Below are positions 33,481 to 42,257 of a stretch of DNA of 64,000 nt, one piece after another. A program made the translations under genes and the position numbers. Each line of letters begins with the position of its first letter. Positions within the stretch are counted from its first letter, which is position 1. The notes below the pieces were generated by a model, which did no database searches, was not told the origin of the DNA, and saw nothing but the letters and a program-made list of their open reading frames with translations. The stretch comes from Sulfuricella denitrificans skB26 (GTDB lineage: Bacteria; Pseudomonadota; Gammaproteobacteria; Burkholderiales; Sulfuricellaceae): the NCBI RefSeq assembly GCF_000297055.2, contig NC_022357.1, positions 2,882,501-2,946,500 of the forward strand, in the 5' to 3' direction.

Positions 33481-35403
33481 ATGAAATCCCTCCTCGCCTT
33501 GCCACTGCTGGCAATCGCTGTTCCTTTGTGCGCCGAAGAAATACCCACTTACACTGCCGATGAAATCGTCGTCACGGCGACGCGTTTCCTGTCGCAAAGC
33601 CAAACCTCGCCATTTGGCATACAGGTCATAACGCACGAGGATATCGCGCGCAGCACTGCAACCACCATACCGGAACTCTTGTCACATTTTGCCGGCGTGA
33701 AAACGAGGAGCAACAGCGGTAGCCCAGACGCCCAAATCGATATGCGCGGCTTCGGCATCACAGGAGGCCAGAACACCCTGGTGCTGCTTGATGGTCAGCG
33801 GCTCAGCGAAATCGAGTTGGTTTCCCCAAAATGGTCAGCCATCCCCATGGATTCAATCGAACGCATCGAAATCCTGCGCAGCAGTGGCGCAGTCCTCTAT
33901 GGTGGCGGCGCCACCGGTGGTACCATCAACATCATCACCAAGACGCCTAAACCTGACCAACGCGAAGGCTTTGTTAGCGCTGGTTACGGCACATACAATA
34001 CCTCCGAGCTCCGCGCAGGCGGTCTGATCGGCAGCGACAATCTCAGCCTCGCGCTTCATGCCAATCGTTATGATTCCGACAACTATCGCAAGAACAATGA
34101 GATTACACAGGAAAATATCGAAGGCGACTTCCGCTTCACGACGGAAAATACACAATGGGCGCTAAAATTCGGCGCGGACGACCAAAACCTGCGTCTGCCC
34201 GGCGCCCGGACCGAATCGCAACTTCAGACTGACCGACGCGGCACCGCCACCCCGAATGACTGGAGCACGCGAACGGGCGGCCACCTCAACCTCAATGGCA
34301 GCACTCGGATCGGAGACGCCGAACTGACTGCCGATCTCTCTTACCGTGAACGCAATGCGAAGGCGTCTTATGCTCCCGGTTATAGTATCGAGACGAAAGT
34401 CAATGTTGCAGCTTTTAATCCACGCCTGAAACTTGAACACACTCTACTGGGACAGCGCAACGATTTGGTATTAGGGCTGGATTTGGATGATTGGGATTAC
34501 AACTCCAAAAACACTTATTCCACCTCGCTGGCCAGCCAGAAAAATCAAGCCTTCTATTTCCAGAACCAGACCATGCTGTCTACCGCTACCCGCATCACAT
34601 TGGGAGGACGCCTCCACCAGGTAGAGTCCTCCGTCGGCACAATAAGCCAGACGAAGTCTCCGCGCGCCTTCGAATTGGGCTTGCGTCACGAATTGAGCCA
34701 AGGACTGGCTCTGTTTGCCAAGCTCGACCAAAGCTTCCGTATCGCAACCGTTGATGAAAACCAGTTCCAGATTTCTTTATTGGAACCACAAACATCGCAC
34801 GACCGGGAAATCGGTTTCGAGAAAAGGCTCGCGGCTGGCACATTGCGCGCCTCATTCTATCAGATCCGCCTCAACAACGAGATCTCATACCTGCCTTCAA
34901 CCTTGGCCCCGCCATTCGGGGCAAACATCAACCTCCCACCCACACAAAGACAGGGGCTTGAACTGGCGGCAAACTGGCGAGCAACAGACACCCTGGATGT
35001 GTTCGCAAACTACACTTACGCCGAAGCAACATTTCGTGAGGGCACTTATAACGGAACGGATGTAACCGGGAAAAACGTGCCACTCGTACCACGACATGCA
35101 ATGAACCTTGGGGTGTCATGGCGCATCTCGCCGAGGACCAACCTGGGCGCAGATGCTCAGTATATTGGGGAACAGTACTTCGACAATGACCAAGCCAACA
35201 CATTCGGTCGCAAAATGTCCAGTTATACGGTAGTGAATGCCAAACTCGCCCATCACGTCGGCCCTTGGCGTCTGGCCGCAACCGTGAAGAATCTGTTTAA
35301 CGAAAAATACTTCAGCTACGCCATCAAATCAGGTGCGACTTTCAGTGCATATCCAGCGCCAGATCGGACTTTATTTATGTCGGCAGAATATCGATTCAAG
35401 TAA
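33481..35403 (+). CDS. btuB: TonB-dependent receptor, probable cobalamin receptor
   Basis: A 640-residue outer-membrane receptor. The start at 33481 (MKSLLALPLLAIAVPLCA) gives a signal peptide with GGAG upstream; earlier in-frame starts lie inside the riboswitch. DEIVVTATR is the TonB box, the plug domain (about 30-140) contains DMRGFGITGGQNTLVLLDGQ and YGGGATGGTINIITK, and a 22-strand-type barrel follows, ending with the aromatic MSAEYRFK. The B12 riboswitch in its leader makes vitamin B12 or a corrinoid the likely cargo. The symbol is by function, not by detailed phylogeny. Confidence 0.9.
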   Translation: MKSLLALPLLAIAVPLCAEEIPTYTADEIVVTATRFLSQSQTSPFGIQVITHEDIARSTATTIPELLSHFAGVKTRSNSGSPDAQIDMRGFGITGGQNTLVLLDGQRLSEIELVSPKWSAIPMDSIERIEILRSSGAVLYGGGATGGTINIITKTPKPDQREGFVSAGYGTYNTSELRAGGLIGSDNLSLALHANRYDSDNYRKNNEITQENIEGDFRFTTENTQWALKFGADDQNLRLPGARTESQLQTDRRGTATPNDWSTRTGGHLNLNGSTRIGDAELTADLSYRERNAKASYAPGYSIETKVNVAAFNPRLKLEHTLLGQRNDLVLGLDLDDWDYNSKNTYSTSLASQKNQAFYFQNQTMLSTATRITLGGRLHQVESSVGTISQTKSPRAFELGLRHELSQGLALFAKLDQSFRIATVDENQFQISLLEPQTSHDREIGFEKRLAAGTLRASFYQIRLNNEISYLPSTLAPPFGANINLPPTQRQGLELAANWRATDTLDVFANYTYAEATFREGTYNGTDVTGKNVPLVPRHAMNLGVSWRISPRTNLGADAQYIGEQYFDNDQANTFGRKMSSYTVVNAKLAHHVGPWRLAATVKNLFNEKYFSYAIKSGATFSAYPAPDRTLFMSAEYRFK

Positions 35404-35418
35404 GTACAAAAATCTACG

Positions 35419-35453
35419 CAGGCGGCCTGATATTTAGGCCGCCTTTTTCTTTT
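35419..35453 (+). terminator. Rho-independent terminator after the receptor
   Basis: AGGCGGCC (35420-35427) and GGCCGCCT (35437-35444) form an 8-bp stem followed by TTTTTCTTTT. It separates the B12 receptor unit from the LPS cluster. Confidence 0.92.
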
Positions 35454-35480
35454 GCGTGGTTTTTTGCTATTGTTCGCGTC

Positions 35481-36575
35481 ATGCTAAAAGACGCCATCGA
35501 CCTGTCCACGCTTAGTCGCGTATTAGTCATCAAACTGCGCCACCACGGCGACGTGCTGCTCACTTCTCCGGTTTTCAGCGTGCTGAAGAACCACGCGCCG
35601 CATCTGGAAATCGATGCACTGGTTTATCAGGACACTGCGGAGATGCTGAGCCTTCACCCCGCCATCAGCCAGTTGCACGCCATCGACAGGACGTGGAAAT
35701 CGGCTGGCATCCTGACCCAGGCCAAAGCCGAATGGAAACTGCTGTCAGCGCTACGGGCGAGACGCTACGACTTGGTCATCCACCTGACCGAACACAACCG
35801 GGGAGCCTGGTTAACCAGGCTGCTTGGTGCACGCTATGGAGTGGCCGAGAAACTGCGCGGAAAAGGCAGGTTCTGGTACAACAGCTTCAGCCACCTCTAC
35901 CCCATTCCCATCGGATTCTGGCGCCACCGTGTTGAACTCAATCTGGACGCGCTGCGCCGCATCGGGGTCTATCCCGCCGGGCAGGAGCGGCATCTCACTC
36001 TGGTTCCCGGCAAGGAAGCAGAGGCGTTCATCGACAAGGAACTCGAACAACAGGGTTTGCGGGGAAAGACGTTTCTCCATCTGCATCCGACTTCGCGCTG
36101 GCAGTTCAAATGCTGGCCCGAGGAAAAAATGAGCGCACTGATCGATGCTCTGCAGCGTGAAGGGCATCGCGTAGTGCTGACCGCCGGGCCAGGCGCCGAT
36201 GAAATGGCCGCAATAAAGCGCATCACGGCCTCTTTATCCACACCCGTGACGGACCTGTCTGGTCGCCTGTCGCTCAAACAGCTTGCGGCCCTCACCTCCA
36301 AGGCACAAGCCTTCATCGGTGTAGATTCCGCCCCTATGCATATCGCCGCCGCCATGGGAACACCCACGGCGGTCCTGTTCGGCCCTAGCGGAGACCCGGA
36401 ATGGGGTCCATGGCAAGTTCCTCACCGGATCATTATCTCAAACCACACCTGCCGCCCTTGCGGCAACGATGGCTGCGGTGGCGGGAAACTCAGCGAATGT
36501 CTCCAGACCATCAGCGTAGCAGAAGTGCTGGAGGCCGTGCACAGCCTACTGTTGCAAGGGCGCGAAAACTGCTGA
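35481..36575 (+). CDS. waaQ: LPS heptosyltransferase III-type (GT9)
   Basis: A 364-residue cytoplasmic-face glycosyltransferase of family GT9. VLVIKLRHHGDVLLTSPVFS is the family N-terminus; HLHPTSRWQFKCWPEEKM and FIGVDSAPMHIAAAMGTPT form the ADP-heptose site. The overall pattern matches the WaaQ/RfaQ group that adds a side heptose to the LPS inner core. It is the first gene of the plus-strand surface-polysaccharide cluster, just after the receptor terminator. Confidence 0.87.
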   Translation: MLKDAIDLSTLSRVLVIKLRHHGDVLLTSPVFSVLKNHAPHLEIDALVYQDTAEMLSLHPAISQLHAIDRTWKSAGILTQAKAEWKLLSALRARRYDLVIHLTEHNRGAWLTRLLGARYGVAEKLRGKGRFWYNSFSHLYPIPIGFWRHRVELNLDALRRIGVYPAGQERHLTLVPGKEAEAFIDKELEQQGLRGKTFLHLHPTSRWQFKCWPEEKMSALIDALQREGHRVVLTAGPGADEMAAIKRITASLSTPVTDLSGRLSLKQLAALTSKAQAFIGVDSAPMHIAAAMGTPTAVLFGPSGDPEWGPWQVPHRIIISNHTCRPCGNDGCGGGKLSECLQTISVAEVLEAVHSLLLQGRENC

Positions 36576-37711
36576 AGATCGCTCTCGTCCGCCAACGCTA
36601 CACCCCCTTCGGCGGGGCGGAGCGCTTCGTCGCCAATGCCGTGCGCGCCCTGCGTGCCGAGGGCGCATCGTTGACCATCGTCACCCGTCGCTGGCCTGGT
36701 GGGGAAGAATTCGCCCCCCTGATCTGCAACCCCTTCTATCTCGGCAGCCTGTGGCGCGACTGGAGCTTCGCCCGCTGTGTCTGCAGCTCTTTGAAAAACC
36801 AGAATTTCGACCTGGTACAGTCGCACGAGCGCATCAGCTGCTGCGACATCTATCGCGCCGGCGATGGCGTTCATCGCGAGTGGCTGACCCAGCGCCGGCG
36901 TGTGCTCGGCCCGCTGAGCCGACTCGGCGTCGCGCTCAACCCCTACCATCACCAAGTGCTCTCTGCGGAAAAAAAACTCTTCGCCAGCACGCAACTCAAG
37001 GCAGTAATTTGCAATTCGAGCATGGTCAAAGAGGAAATCCAGCGCTATTTCGGACTGCCCGAAGAAAAGCTGCATGTCATATACAGCGGCGTTGACCTGG
37101 ATGCGTTCCATCCCGGACTACGGGAACTCCACCGCACTGCGGTGCTCGCGCAAAACAATATTCCCGCCGACGCCACTGTCTTTCTTTTCGTCGGCTCCGG
37201 CTTCGAACGCAAGGGCTTGGCCACGGCACTTCGCGCCTTGGCCGACCTGCCTGCATCCGCTCATTTGCTGGTGGTGGGCAAGGACAAGAAACTTGAACAG
37301 TTTCGCCGCTTGGCGAATAAATTGGGTGTTGAGGCCAGAGTCCGGTTTCTGGACGGACAGGAAAATGTGAAACCATTTTATGGCGCAGCCGACGCTTTTG
37401 TCTTGCCCACGCTCTACGACCCTTTCCCTAACGCTGCGCTGGAAGCTTTTGCCTGTGGGCTGCCGGTGATCACCAGCACCAAGAGTGGTGCAGCGGAATT
37501 AATCCGCACGGGAGAAAATGGCTTCGTCTACGATGCGCTGGATGTCGCAGGACTTGTCTCAGCGATGCGACAAATTGCCACTCAGGGCGTTGCCTCCTAC
37601 AGCGCGCGCTCACGAGACACTGTGGCAGCGCTGTCTCCGGCCGCGATGAGCAGTCGCCTATTCGCCCTTTACCGGGATTTGCTCAATGACGCTCGGATTA
37701 GCGCAGAATAG
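36497..37711 (+). CDS. Glycosyltransferase family 4
   Basis: A GT4 enzyme of about 380-405 residues with the two Rossmann-like domains. LLKIALVRQRYTPFGGAERF is the usual N-terminus, and ALEAFACGLPVITSTKSGAA contains the nucleotide-sugar-binding EX7E-like region. It resembles WaaG-type core glucosyltransferases. The start is uncertain: ATG 36497 is used here, but it lies inside waaQ, and the family normally begins at KIALVRQ, where only CTG codons (36569, 36572) are available; CTG 36572 would overlap the waaQ stop. Confidence 0.85.
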   Translation: MSPDHQRSRSAGGRAQPTVARARKLLKIALVRQRYTPFGGAERFVANAVRALRAEGASLTIVTRRWPGGEEFAPLICNPFYLGSLWRDWSFARCVCSSLKNQNFDLVQSHERISCCDIYRAGDGVHREWLTQRRRVLGPLSRLGVALNPYHHQVLSAEKKLFASTQLKAVICNSSMVKEEIQRYFGLPEEKLHVIYSGVDLDAFHPGLRELHRTAVLAQNNIPADATVFLFVGSGFERKGLATALRALADLPASAHLLVVGKDKKLEQFRRLANKLGVEARVRFLDGQENVKPFYGAADAFVLPTLYDPFPNAALEAFACGLPVITSTKSGAAELIRTGENGFVYDALDVAGLVSAMRQIATQGVASYSARSRDTVAALSPAAMSSRLFALYRDLLNDARISAE

Positions 37712-37730
37712 TGCGTATAATTCGCAGGTT

Positions 37731-39500
37731 ATGCCCCATCCAGAAATGAACAGCAGGGAACTTTACCTGCGCTTACTCCAAAACGTCCTGCCCTACTGGC
37801 GCACTTTCGCACTGTCCATTGTGAGCATGGTAGCGCTGGCAGCAACCGAACCCCTATTCCCGGCGTTGATGAAGCCCCTGCTCGACAACGGCTTCGTCAA
37901 CCGGAACATTCAAATGACCTGGCTGGTGCCAGTCGCCCTGATAGGCTTGTTCCTGTTGCGCGGCTTGCTCACCTATGCGGGATCCTATGCCATTGCCTGG
38001 GTCGGCAATAAAGTGGTGATGGATCTGCGCGACCAGATGTTCCGAAAAATTATCGCCCTGCCCATCCCCTACTACGACAATAGCAGCACCGGCGCGCTGA
38101 TCTCAAAAGTGGTATACGACGTCGGACAAGTGACCGCCGCCGCTACCAGCGCCATCACTGTGCTGGTGCGCGACTCCCTGACCATCGTCGGACTTCTGGG
38201 ATGGATGCTGTATCTCAACTGGAAACTAACCCTGGTCAGTCTGGTCATCGCGCCCATCGTCGCCTTCATCGTCAAGGCATTCAGCGGCCGCCTGCGGGCG
38301 ATGAGCAGGGAAGCCCAGCGGTCCATGGGCAACATTACTCAGGTACTGGAGGAAACGATAGGCTGCAACAAGGTGGTCAAGGTCTTCGGCGGCCAGGAAT
38401 ATGAAGCGAAGCGTTTCTTCGATGCCAACAACCAGGTGCGCCGCTACAACATGAAGCAGACCATCGCGGCAGCAGCCTCGGTACCCTTGGTACAGTTCTT
38501 CGCCGCCGTGGCATTGGCCGTCATCATTTATATCGCCATCGAGCAGTCTTCCGCCGATCAGACGACGGTGGGCGGATTCGTGTCCTTCATCACCGCCATG
38601 CTGATGCTGCTAACGCCACTGAAACGCCTGACCGGCGTTAACGAAAGCATGCAGCGGGGGTTGGCTGCTGCAGAAAGCGTATTCGAACTGATCGACCAGG
38701 AATCCGAGCCGGACAGTGGCGCTGAAACGCTCCCCCGCGCCATCGGCCGGGTCGAATTCCGTGACTTGGGCCTCACCTATCGACCAGAAGAATCGCCGGC
38801 GCTGGATGGCATTTCCCTTATCATTGAACCGGGCGAAACCATTGCTCTGGTGGGACCATCGGGCAGCGGCAAAACCTCGCTCGTCAATCTCATCCCGCGC
38901 TTCTACCACCCCACTTCGGGCCAGCTGCTGATCGATGGCCATAACGTCGAACACATCAGGCTCTCCGACCTGCGCGCCAATATCGCCGTAGTCAGTCAGG
39001 ATGTGACCCTGTTCAACGACACTGTCGCCGCCAACATCGCCTATGGCGTCATGCGCGGCGCCAACGAGGCGGAAATCGTGGCCGCAGCCGAAGCTGCCCA
39101 TGCAATGGAATTCATTCTCCGCATGCCGCAAGGCCTGCAGACCCTGATTGGCGAAAACGGCGTGCGCTTGTCGGGTGGCCAACGCCAGCGCCTGGCCATT
39201 GCCCGCGCAATATTAAAAAATGCCCCCATCCTGATCCTGGATGAAGCCACTTCAGCCCTCGACACCGAATCCGAACGCCACGTCCAGGCAGCATTGGAAA
39301 CCTTGATGGAGGGGCGTACCACCATCGTCATCGCACACCGGCTTTCGACTATTGAAAGGGCCGACCGCATCGTGGTGCTGCAAAAGGGCCGCATCGCCGA
39401 AATCGGTAGCCATAGTGAACTGCTGGAAAGAAAAGGGATATATGCCCATCTTTATCATATCCAGTTTGCGCAGGAGCATCTGCCGCAGGCCGGCGTCTAA
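37731..39500 (+). CDS. msbA: Lipid A export ABC transporter MsbA
   Basis: An inner-membrane half-transporter of 589 residues from ATG 37731 (ATG 37746 is an alternative) that flips lipid A-core across the inner membrane using ATP. Six transmembrane helices occupy the N-terminal 330 residues (MTWLVPVALIGLFLLRGLLT, YLNWKLTLVSLVIAPIVAFI). The nucleotide-binding domain has Walker A VGPSGSGKTS, signature LSGGQRQRLAIARA, and Walker B ILILDEATSALD. Placement in the core/O-antigen cluster supports substrate assignment. No lpxK follows, unlike in enteric bacteria. Confidence 0.93.
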   Translation: MPHPEMNSRELYLRLLQNVLPYWRTFALSIVSMVALAATEPLFPALMKPLLDNGFVNRNIQMTWLVPVALIGLFLLRGLLTYAGSYAIAWVGNKVVMDLRDQMFRKIIALPIPYYDNSSTGALISKVVYDVGQVTAAATSAITVLVRDSLTIVGLLGWMLYLNWKLTLVSLVIAPIVAFIVKAFSGRLRAMSREAQRSMGNITQVLEETIGCNKVVKVFGGQEYEAKRFFDANNQVRRYNMKQTIAAAASVPLVQFFAAVALAVIIYIAIEQSSADQTTVGGFVSFITAMLMLLTPLKRLTGVNESMQRGLAAAESVFELIDQESEPDSGAETLPRAIGRVEFRDLGLTYRPEESPALDGISLIIEPGETIALVGPSGSGKTSLVNLIPRFYHPTSGQLLIDGHNVEHIRLSDLRANIAVVSQDVTLFNDTVAANIAYGVMRGANEAEIVAAAEAAHAMEFILRMPQGLQTLIGENGVRLSGGQRQRLAIARAILKNAPILILDEATSALDTESERHVQAALETLMEGRTTIVIAHRLSTIERADRIVVLQKGRIAEIGSHSELLERKGIYAHLYHIQFAQEHLPQAGV

Positions 39501-39502
39501 TC

Positions 39503-40606
39503 ATGGTCATTTCCAAGTTGAATATCGTCCATACCGAGGCCTCTCTGGGCTGGGGCGGTCAGGAAATTCGTATTCTCACCGAAGCGGCCGGCATGATGCT
39601 GCGTGGCCATCAGGTTACGCTGCTATGCCCGGCGGAGGCCAAAATATACGAGGAAGCCAGACTCCACGGCATTCCCGCAGTGGCACTGCCAATCGGCAGG
39701 AAGAACCTGCGTGGCGTCCTGGCTCTGTATCGCTGGCTGCGAAATAATCCCGCCGATATTCTCAATACCCACAGCTCGACGGATACCTGGCTGGCAGCGC
39801 TGGCCTCCTTGCTGCCAGGAGCGCAGGTACCGATCGTGCGTACCCGCCACATTTCTGCGGCTATCCCGAACAATCAGGCAACGCGCTGGCTTTACCAGAG
39901 CGCGACCTACCACATCGTCACGACCGGCGAAAAACTACGGCAACAGCTTATCGACGACAACGGCTACAAACCGGAAACCATCACTTCCGTTCCCACTGGG
40001 ATCGATACAAGCCGCTTCAAGCCCGGCGACAAAACACTCGCCCGCCAACAACTTGGGCTACCGGAAGAGTGTGCCATCATCGGCATCGTCGCCACGCTCC
40101 GCAGCTGGAAGGGCCACGTCTATTTGCTGGATGCCTTCGCGGCACTGGGAAATCCTGCGGCCCGCCTGCTGATCGTGGGTGGCGGCCCGCAGCGGGATGC
40201 CCTCCAGAGAAAAGTGGTCGAGCTAGGCCTGCAAGAGCGTGTCATCATGCCCGGCAACCAGCGCGACGTGCTGCCTTGGCTGCAAGCCATGGACATTTTT
40301 GTCCTGCCTTCCTACGCAAACGAAGGCGTGCCCCAAGCCCTGCTGCAAGCCATGCTGTGCGCCCTGCCGATTATCACCACGCCGGTGGGCAGTATCCTCG
40401 ATGCATTACAGCACGAACACACCGCCCTGATCGTCGAGCCGCGCCAGGCGGACCCGTTGCGACTTGCCCTGGAGCGCCTGCTGGCTGACCAGCCGCTCGG
40501 CCAGAAACTCGCGCAGGCGGCTCTGGTTACTGCCCGCGAAAAGTTCGGGATGGACACCATGCTGGACAAAATGGAAGTCGTATTTCAGGGGGCTCTGAAA
40601 AAATGA
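39503..40606 (+). CDS. Glycosyltransferase family 4
   Basis: A 367-residue GT4 enzyme. IVHTEASLGWGGQEIRIL and VPTGIDTSRFKPGD are typical, and FVLPSYANEGVPQALLQAML carries the conserved Glu of the donor site. The N-terminus resembles glycosyltransferases acting early in LPS core building. It begins 2 bases after msbA and overlaps the next gene by 4, so the genes are co-translated. The sugar transferred is unknown. Confidence 0.9.
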   Translation: MVISKLNIVHTEASLGWGGQEIRILTEAAGMMLRGHQVTLLCPAEAKIYEEARLHGIPAVALPIGRKNLRGVLALYRWLRNNPADILNTHSSTDTWLAALASLLPGAQVPIVRTRHISAAIPNNQATRWLYQSATYHIVTTGEKLRQQLIDDNGYKPETITSVPTGIDTSRFKPGDKTLARQQLGLPEECAIIGIVATLRSWKGHVYLLDAFAALGNPAARLLIVGGGPQRDALQRKVVELGLQERVIMPGNQRDVLPWLQAMDIFVLPSYANEGVPQALLQAMLCALPIITTPVGSILDALQHEHTALIVEPRQADPLRLALERLLADQPLGQKLAQAALVTAREKFGMDTMLDKMEVVFQGALKK

Positions 40607-41136
40607 CTGCAACAACCGAAAAACCACTCAGAATCAACCTTGGCTGCGGCAACAAGCGCCTTGAGGGCTACATTGGTGTTGATCGCTTCCCTTGCGAGGC
40701 TGCGGGGGTTTTATGCGATGTGACTCAACCTCTGCCGTTCCGCGACAACTCGGTTGACGAGTTCTATCTCGACAACCTGATCGAGCATATTCCCGACATT
40801 CCCGCCCTGATGGCGGAAATCGTGCGTACGGCACGAAACAACGCAAAAATCACCATTATCACTCCCCACTTCACGTCATTGTCTTCGTGGAAAGACCCGA
40901 CCCATCTGCATCATCTTTCGTACTTCTCGTTCGACCATTTCGAGAAAATGTCGGTACGCCACTATGTCGGCAGCGGCCTGAAAGTCGTGCGGCGCAACCT
41001 ATCTTTCGGCGGCGGTCTGCTCGGCCTCATCGGGCGTATGATCTTTTCGCTAAGTCCAGAGGCCTTCGAAAAAAAATACTGCTTCATTTTCCGTGCCAGC
41101 ACACTTCGATTCGAACTGCAGGTAGTAAAACTTTAA
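40603..41136 (+). CDS. SAM-dependent methyltransferase-like protein
   Basis: A 177-residue class I methyltransferase fold. INLGCGNKRLEGYIGVDRF is the SAM-binding motif I/II region, DVTQPLPFRDNSVDEFYLDN the motif before the catalytic pocket, and EHIPDIPALMAEIVRTARN follows. It is shorter than most in this class. Genes of this kind in LPS clusters methylate sugars or are undefined. It overlaps the preceding gene by 4 bases. Confidence 0.87.
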   Translation: MTATTEKPLRINLGCGNKRLEGYIGVDRFPCEAAGVLCDVTQPLPFRDNSVDEFYLDNLIEHIPDIPALMAEIVRTARNNAKITIITPHFTSLSSWKDPTHLHHLSYFSFDHFEKMSVRHYVGSGLKVVRRNLSFGGGLLGLIGRMIFSLSPEAFEKKYCFIFRASTLRFELQVVKL

Positions 41137-41141
41137 CAGCG

Positions 41142-42257
41142 ATGTCCAGCCGCTTCCCAGTACGCCTCCACATTGTTGTCGCAGCCCTATGGCAATCGTT
41201 GCTCACATTGGGGCAACGGCATCTACCCAGGGACGTACGCCGCATCCTGGTCACCCATCACCCCCAAATGCTAGGCGACACCCTGCTGCTGACCCCGTTG
41301 CTGGCCAAATTGCGTGCATCCTACCCCACGGCGGAAATCCTGTTGACGGCTTCACCCGTTACCGCGCCCCTCTACCAGAAACAGCCCTATGGTGTGAAAG
41401 CGCTTGCCTATGACCCGCGCAACCACAGGAGCCTCCGCGCATTGTTTCAGCTACGCGGATTCGATCTTGCCATCGTCCCGGGAGACAACCGCTACAGCTG
41501 GCTTGCCCGCGCCCTGGGCGCACGCTGGGTAGCAGGCTTCGCGGGCGACCGCCCCGCAAGCAAAAACTGGCTGATGGATCAGCTCACCCCCTATCCAGAT
41601 ACGCCCGCCACATGGGGAGAAATGGCGGCCGCGCTGATAGACGGCCCGCCACCGGCACCCTACATGACTGAAGATTGGCCAACACCGGACTGCCGCCCTT
41701 TCGCCTTGCCAACACAGCCATATTGCGTCCTGCACGTAGGGGCAAGCACTGTACTCAAACTATGGAATCCGGAAAAGTGGCGCGCTCTGGCCGAGTTCCT
41801 GACAAAATGCGGACTCCAGATTGTCTGGAGCGGCGGCCCGGGCGAACAATGTGTTGTCGACGAAATCGATCCGGACAAAAAACATCTTTCGCTTGCCGGC
41901 CAGCTCGATCTGGCTCAACTGTGGCACCTGTTGGCCCACGCCAGACTGCTGGTCTGCCCTGACACGGGCGCGGCCCACCTCGGTCGCATCGTCGGCACCC
42001 CAACGGTGACCCTGTTTGGACCGGGTTCTCCGGTCCTCTGCGGCGCAGGCGAGTTCTGGAAAAACAGTCCATACCGTGCCGTCACGGTAGCTAATTTTCC
42101 TTGCCGGGATCAACACGTGTTTTTCAGACGAACCATAGTCTGGGTAAGGCGGTGCGGGCGCAACCAGCGTGAATGCACCACTCCCGGAGCGTGCATGGAC
42201 GGCATTCAGGTGGCTGATGTACGCCGGGCCATCGAAGAACTGGGAGTACGTGAGTAG
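41142..42257 (+). CDS. GT9 heptosyltransferase-family protein
   Basis: A 371-residue GT9 protein starting at 41142 (MSSRFPVRLHIVVAALW); the earlier open frame from 40887 lies in the methyltransferase gene. VTHHPQMLGDTLLLTPLLAK is the family motif, HVGASTVLKLWNPEKWRALA and LVCPDTGAAHLGRIVGTPTV form the donor site. A cysteine-rich stretch (CGRNQRECTTPGACMDGI) near the C-terminus matches the CxxC...C pattern common in these enzymes. It probably adds heptose or a related sugar to the core or O-unit. Confidence 0.87.
   Translation: MSSRFPVRLHIVVAALWQSLLTLGQRHLPRDVRRILVTHHPQMLGDTLLLTPLLAKLRASYPTAEILLTASPVTAPLYQKQPYGVKALAYDPRNHRSLRALFQLRGFDLAIVPGDNRYSWLARALGARWVAGFAGDRPASKNWLMDQLTPYPDTPATWGEMAAALIDGPPPAPYMTEDWPTPDCRPFALPTQPYCVLHVGASTVLKLWNPEKWRALAEFLTKCGLQIVWSGGPGEQCVVDEIDPDKKHLSLAGQLDLAQLWHLLAHARLLVCPDTGAAHLGRIVGTPTVTLFGPGSPVLCGAGEFWKNSPYRAVTVANFPCRDQHVFFRRTIVWVRRCGRNQRECTTPGACMDGIQVADVRRAIEELGVRE

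Noticed and set aside
40887-41141. 85-residue N-terminal extension of the GT9 protein
   Set aside because: It lies fully inside the methyltransferase gene in another frame and has no family match.
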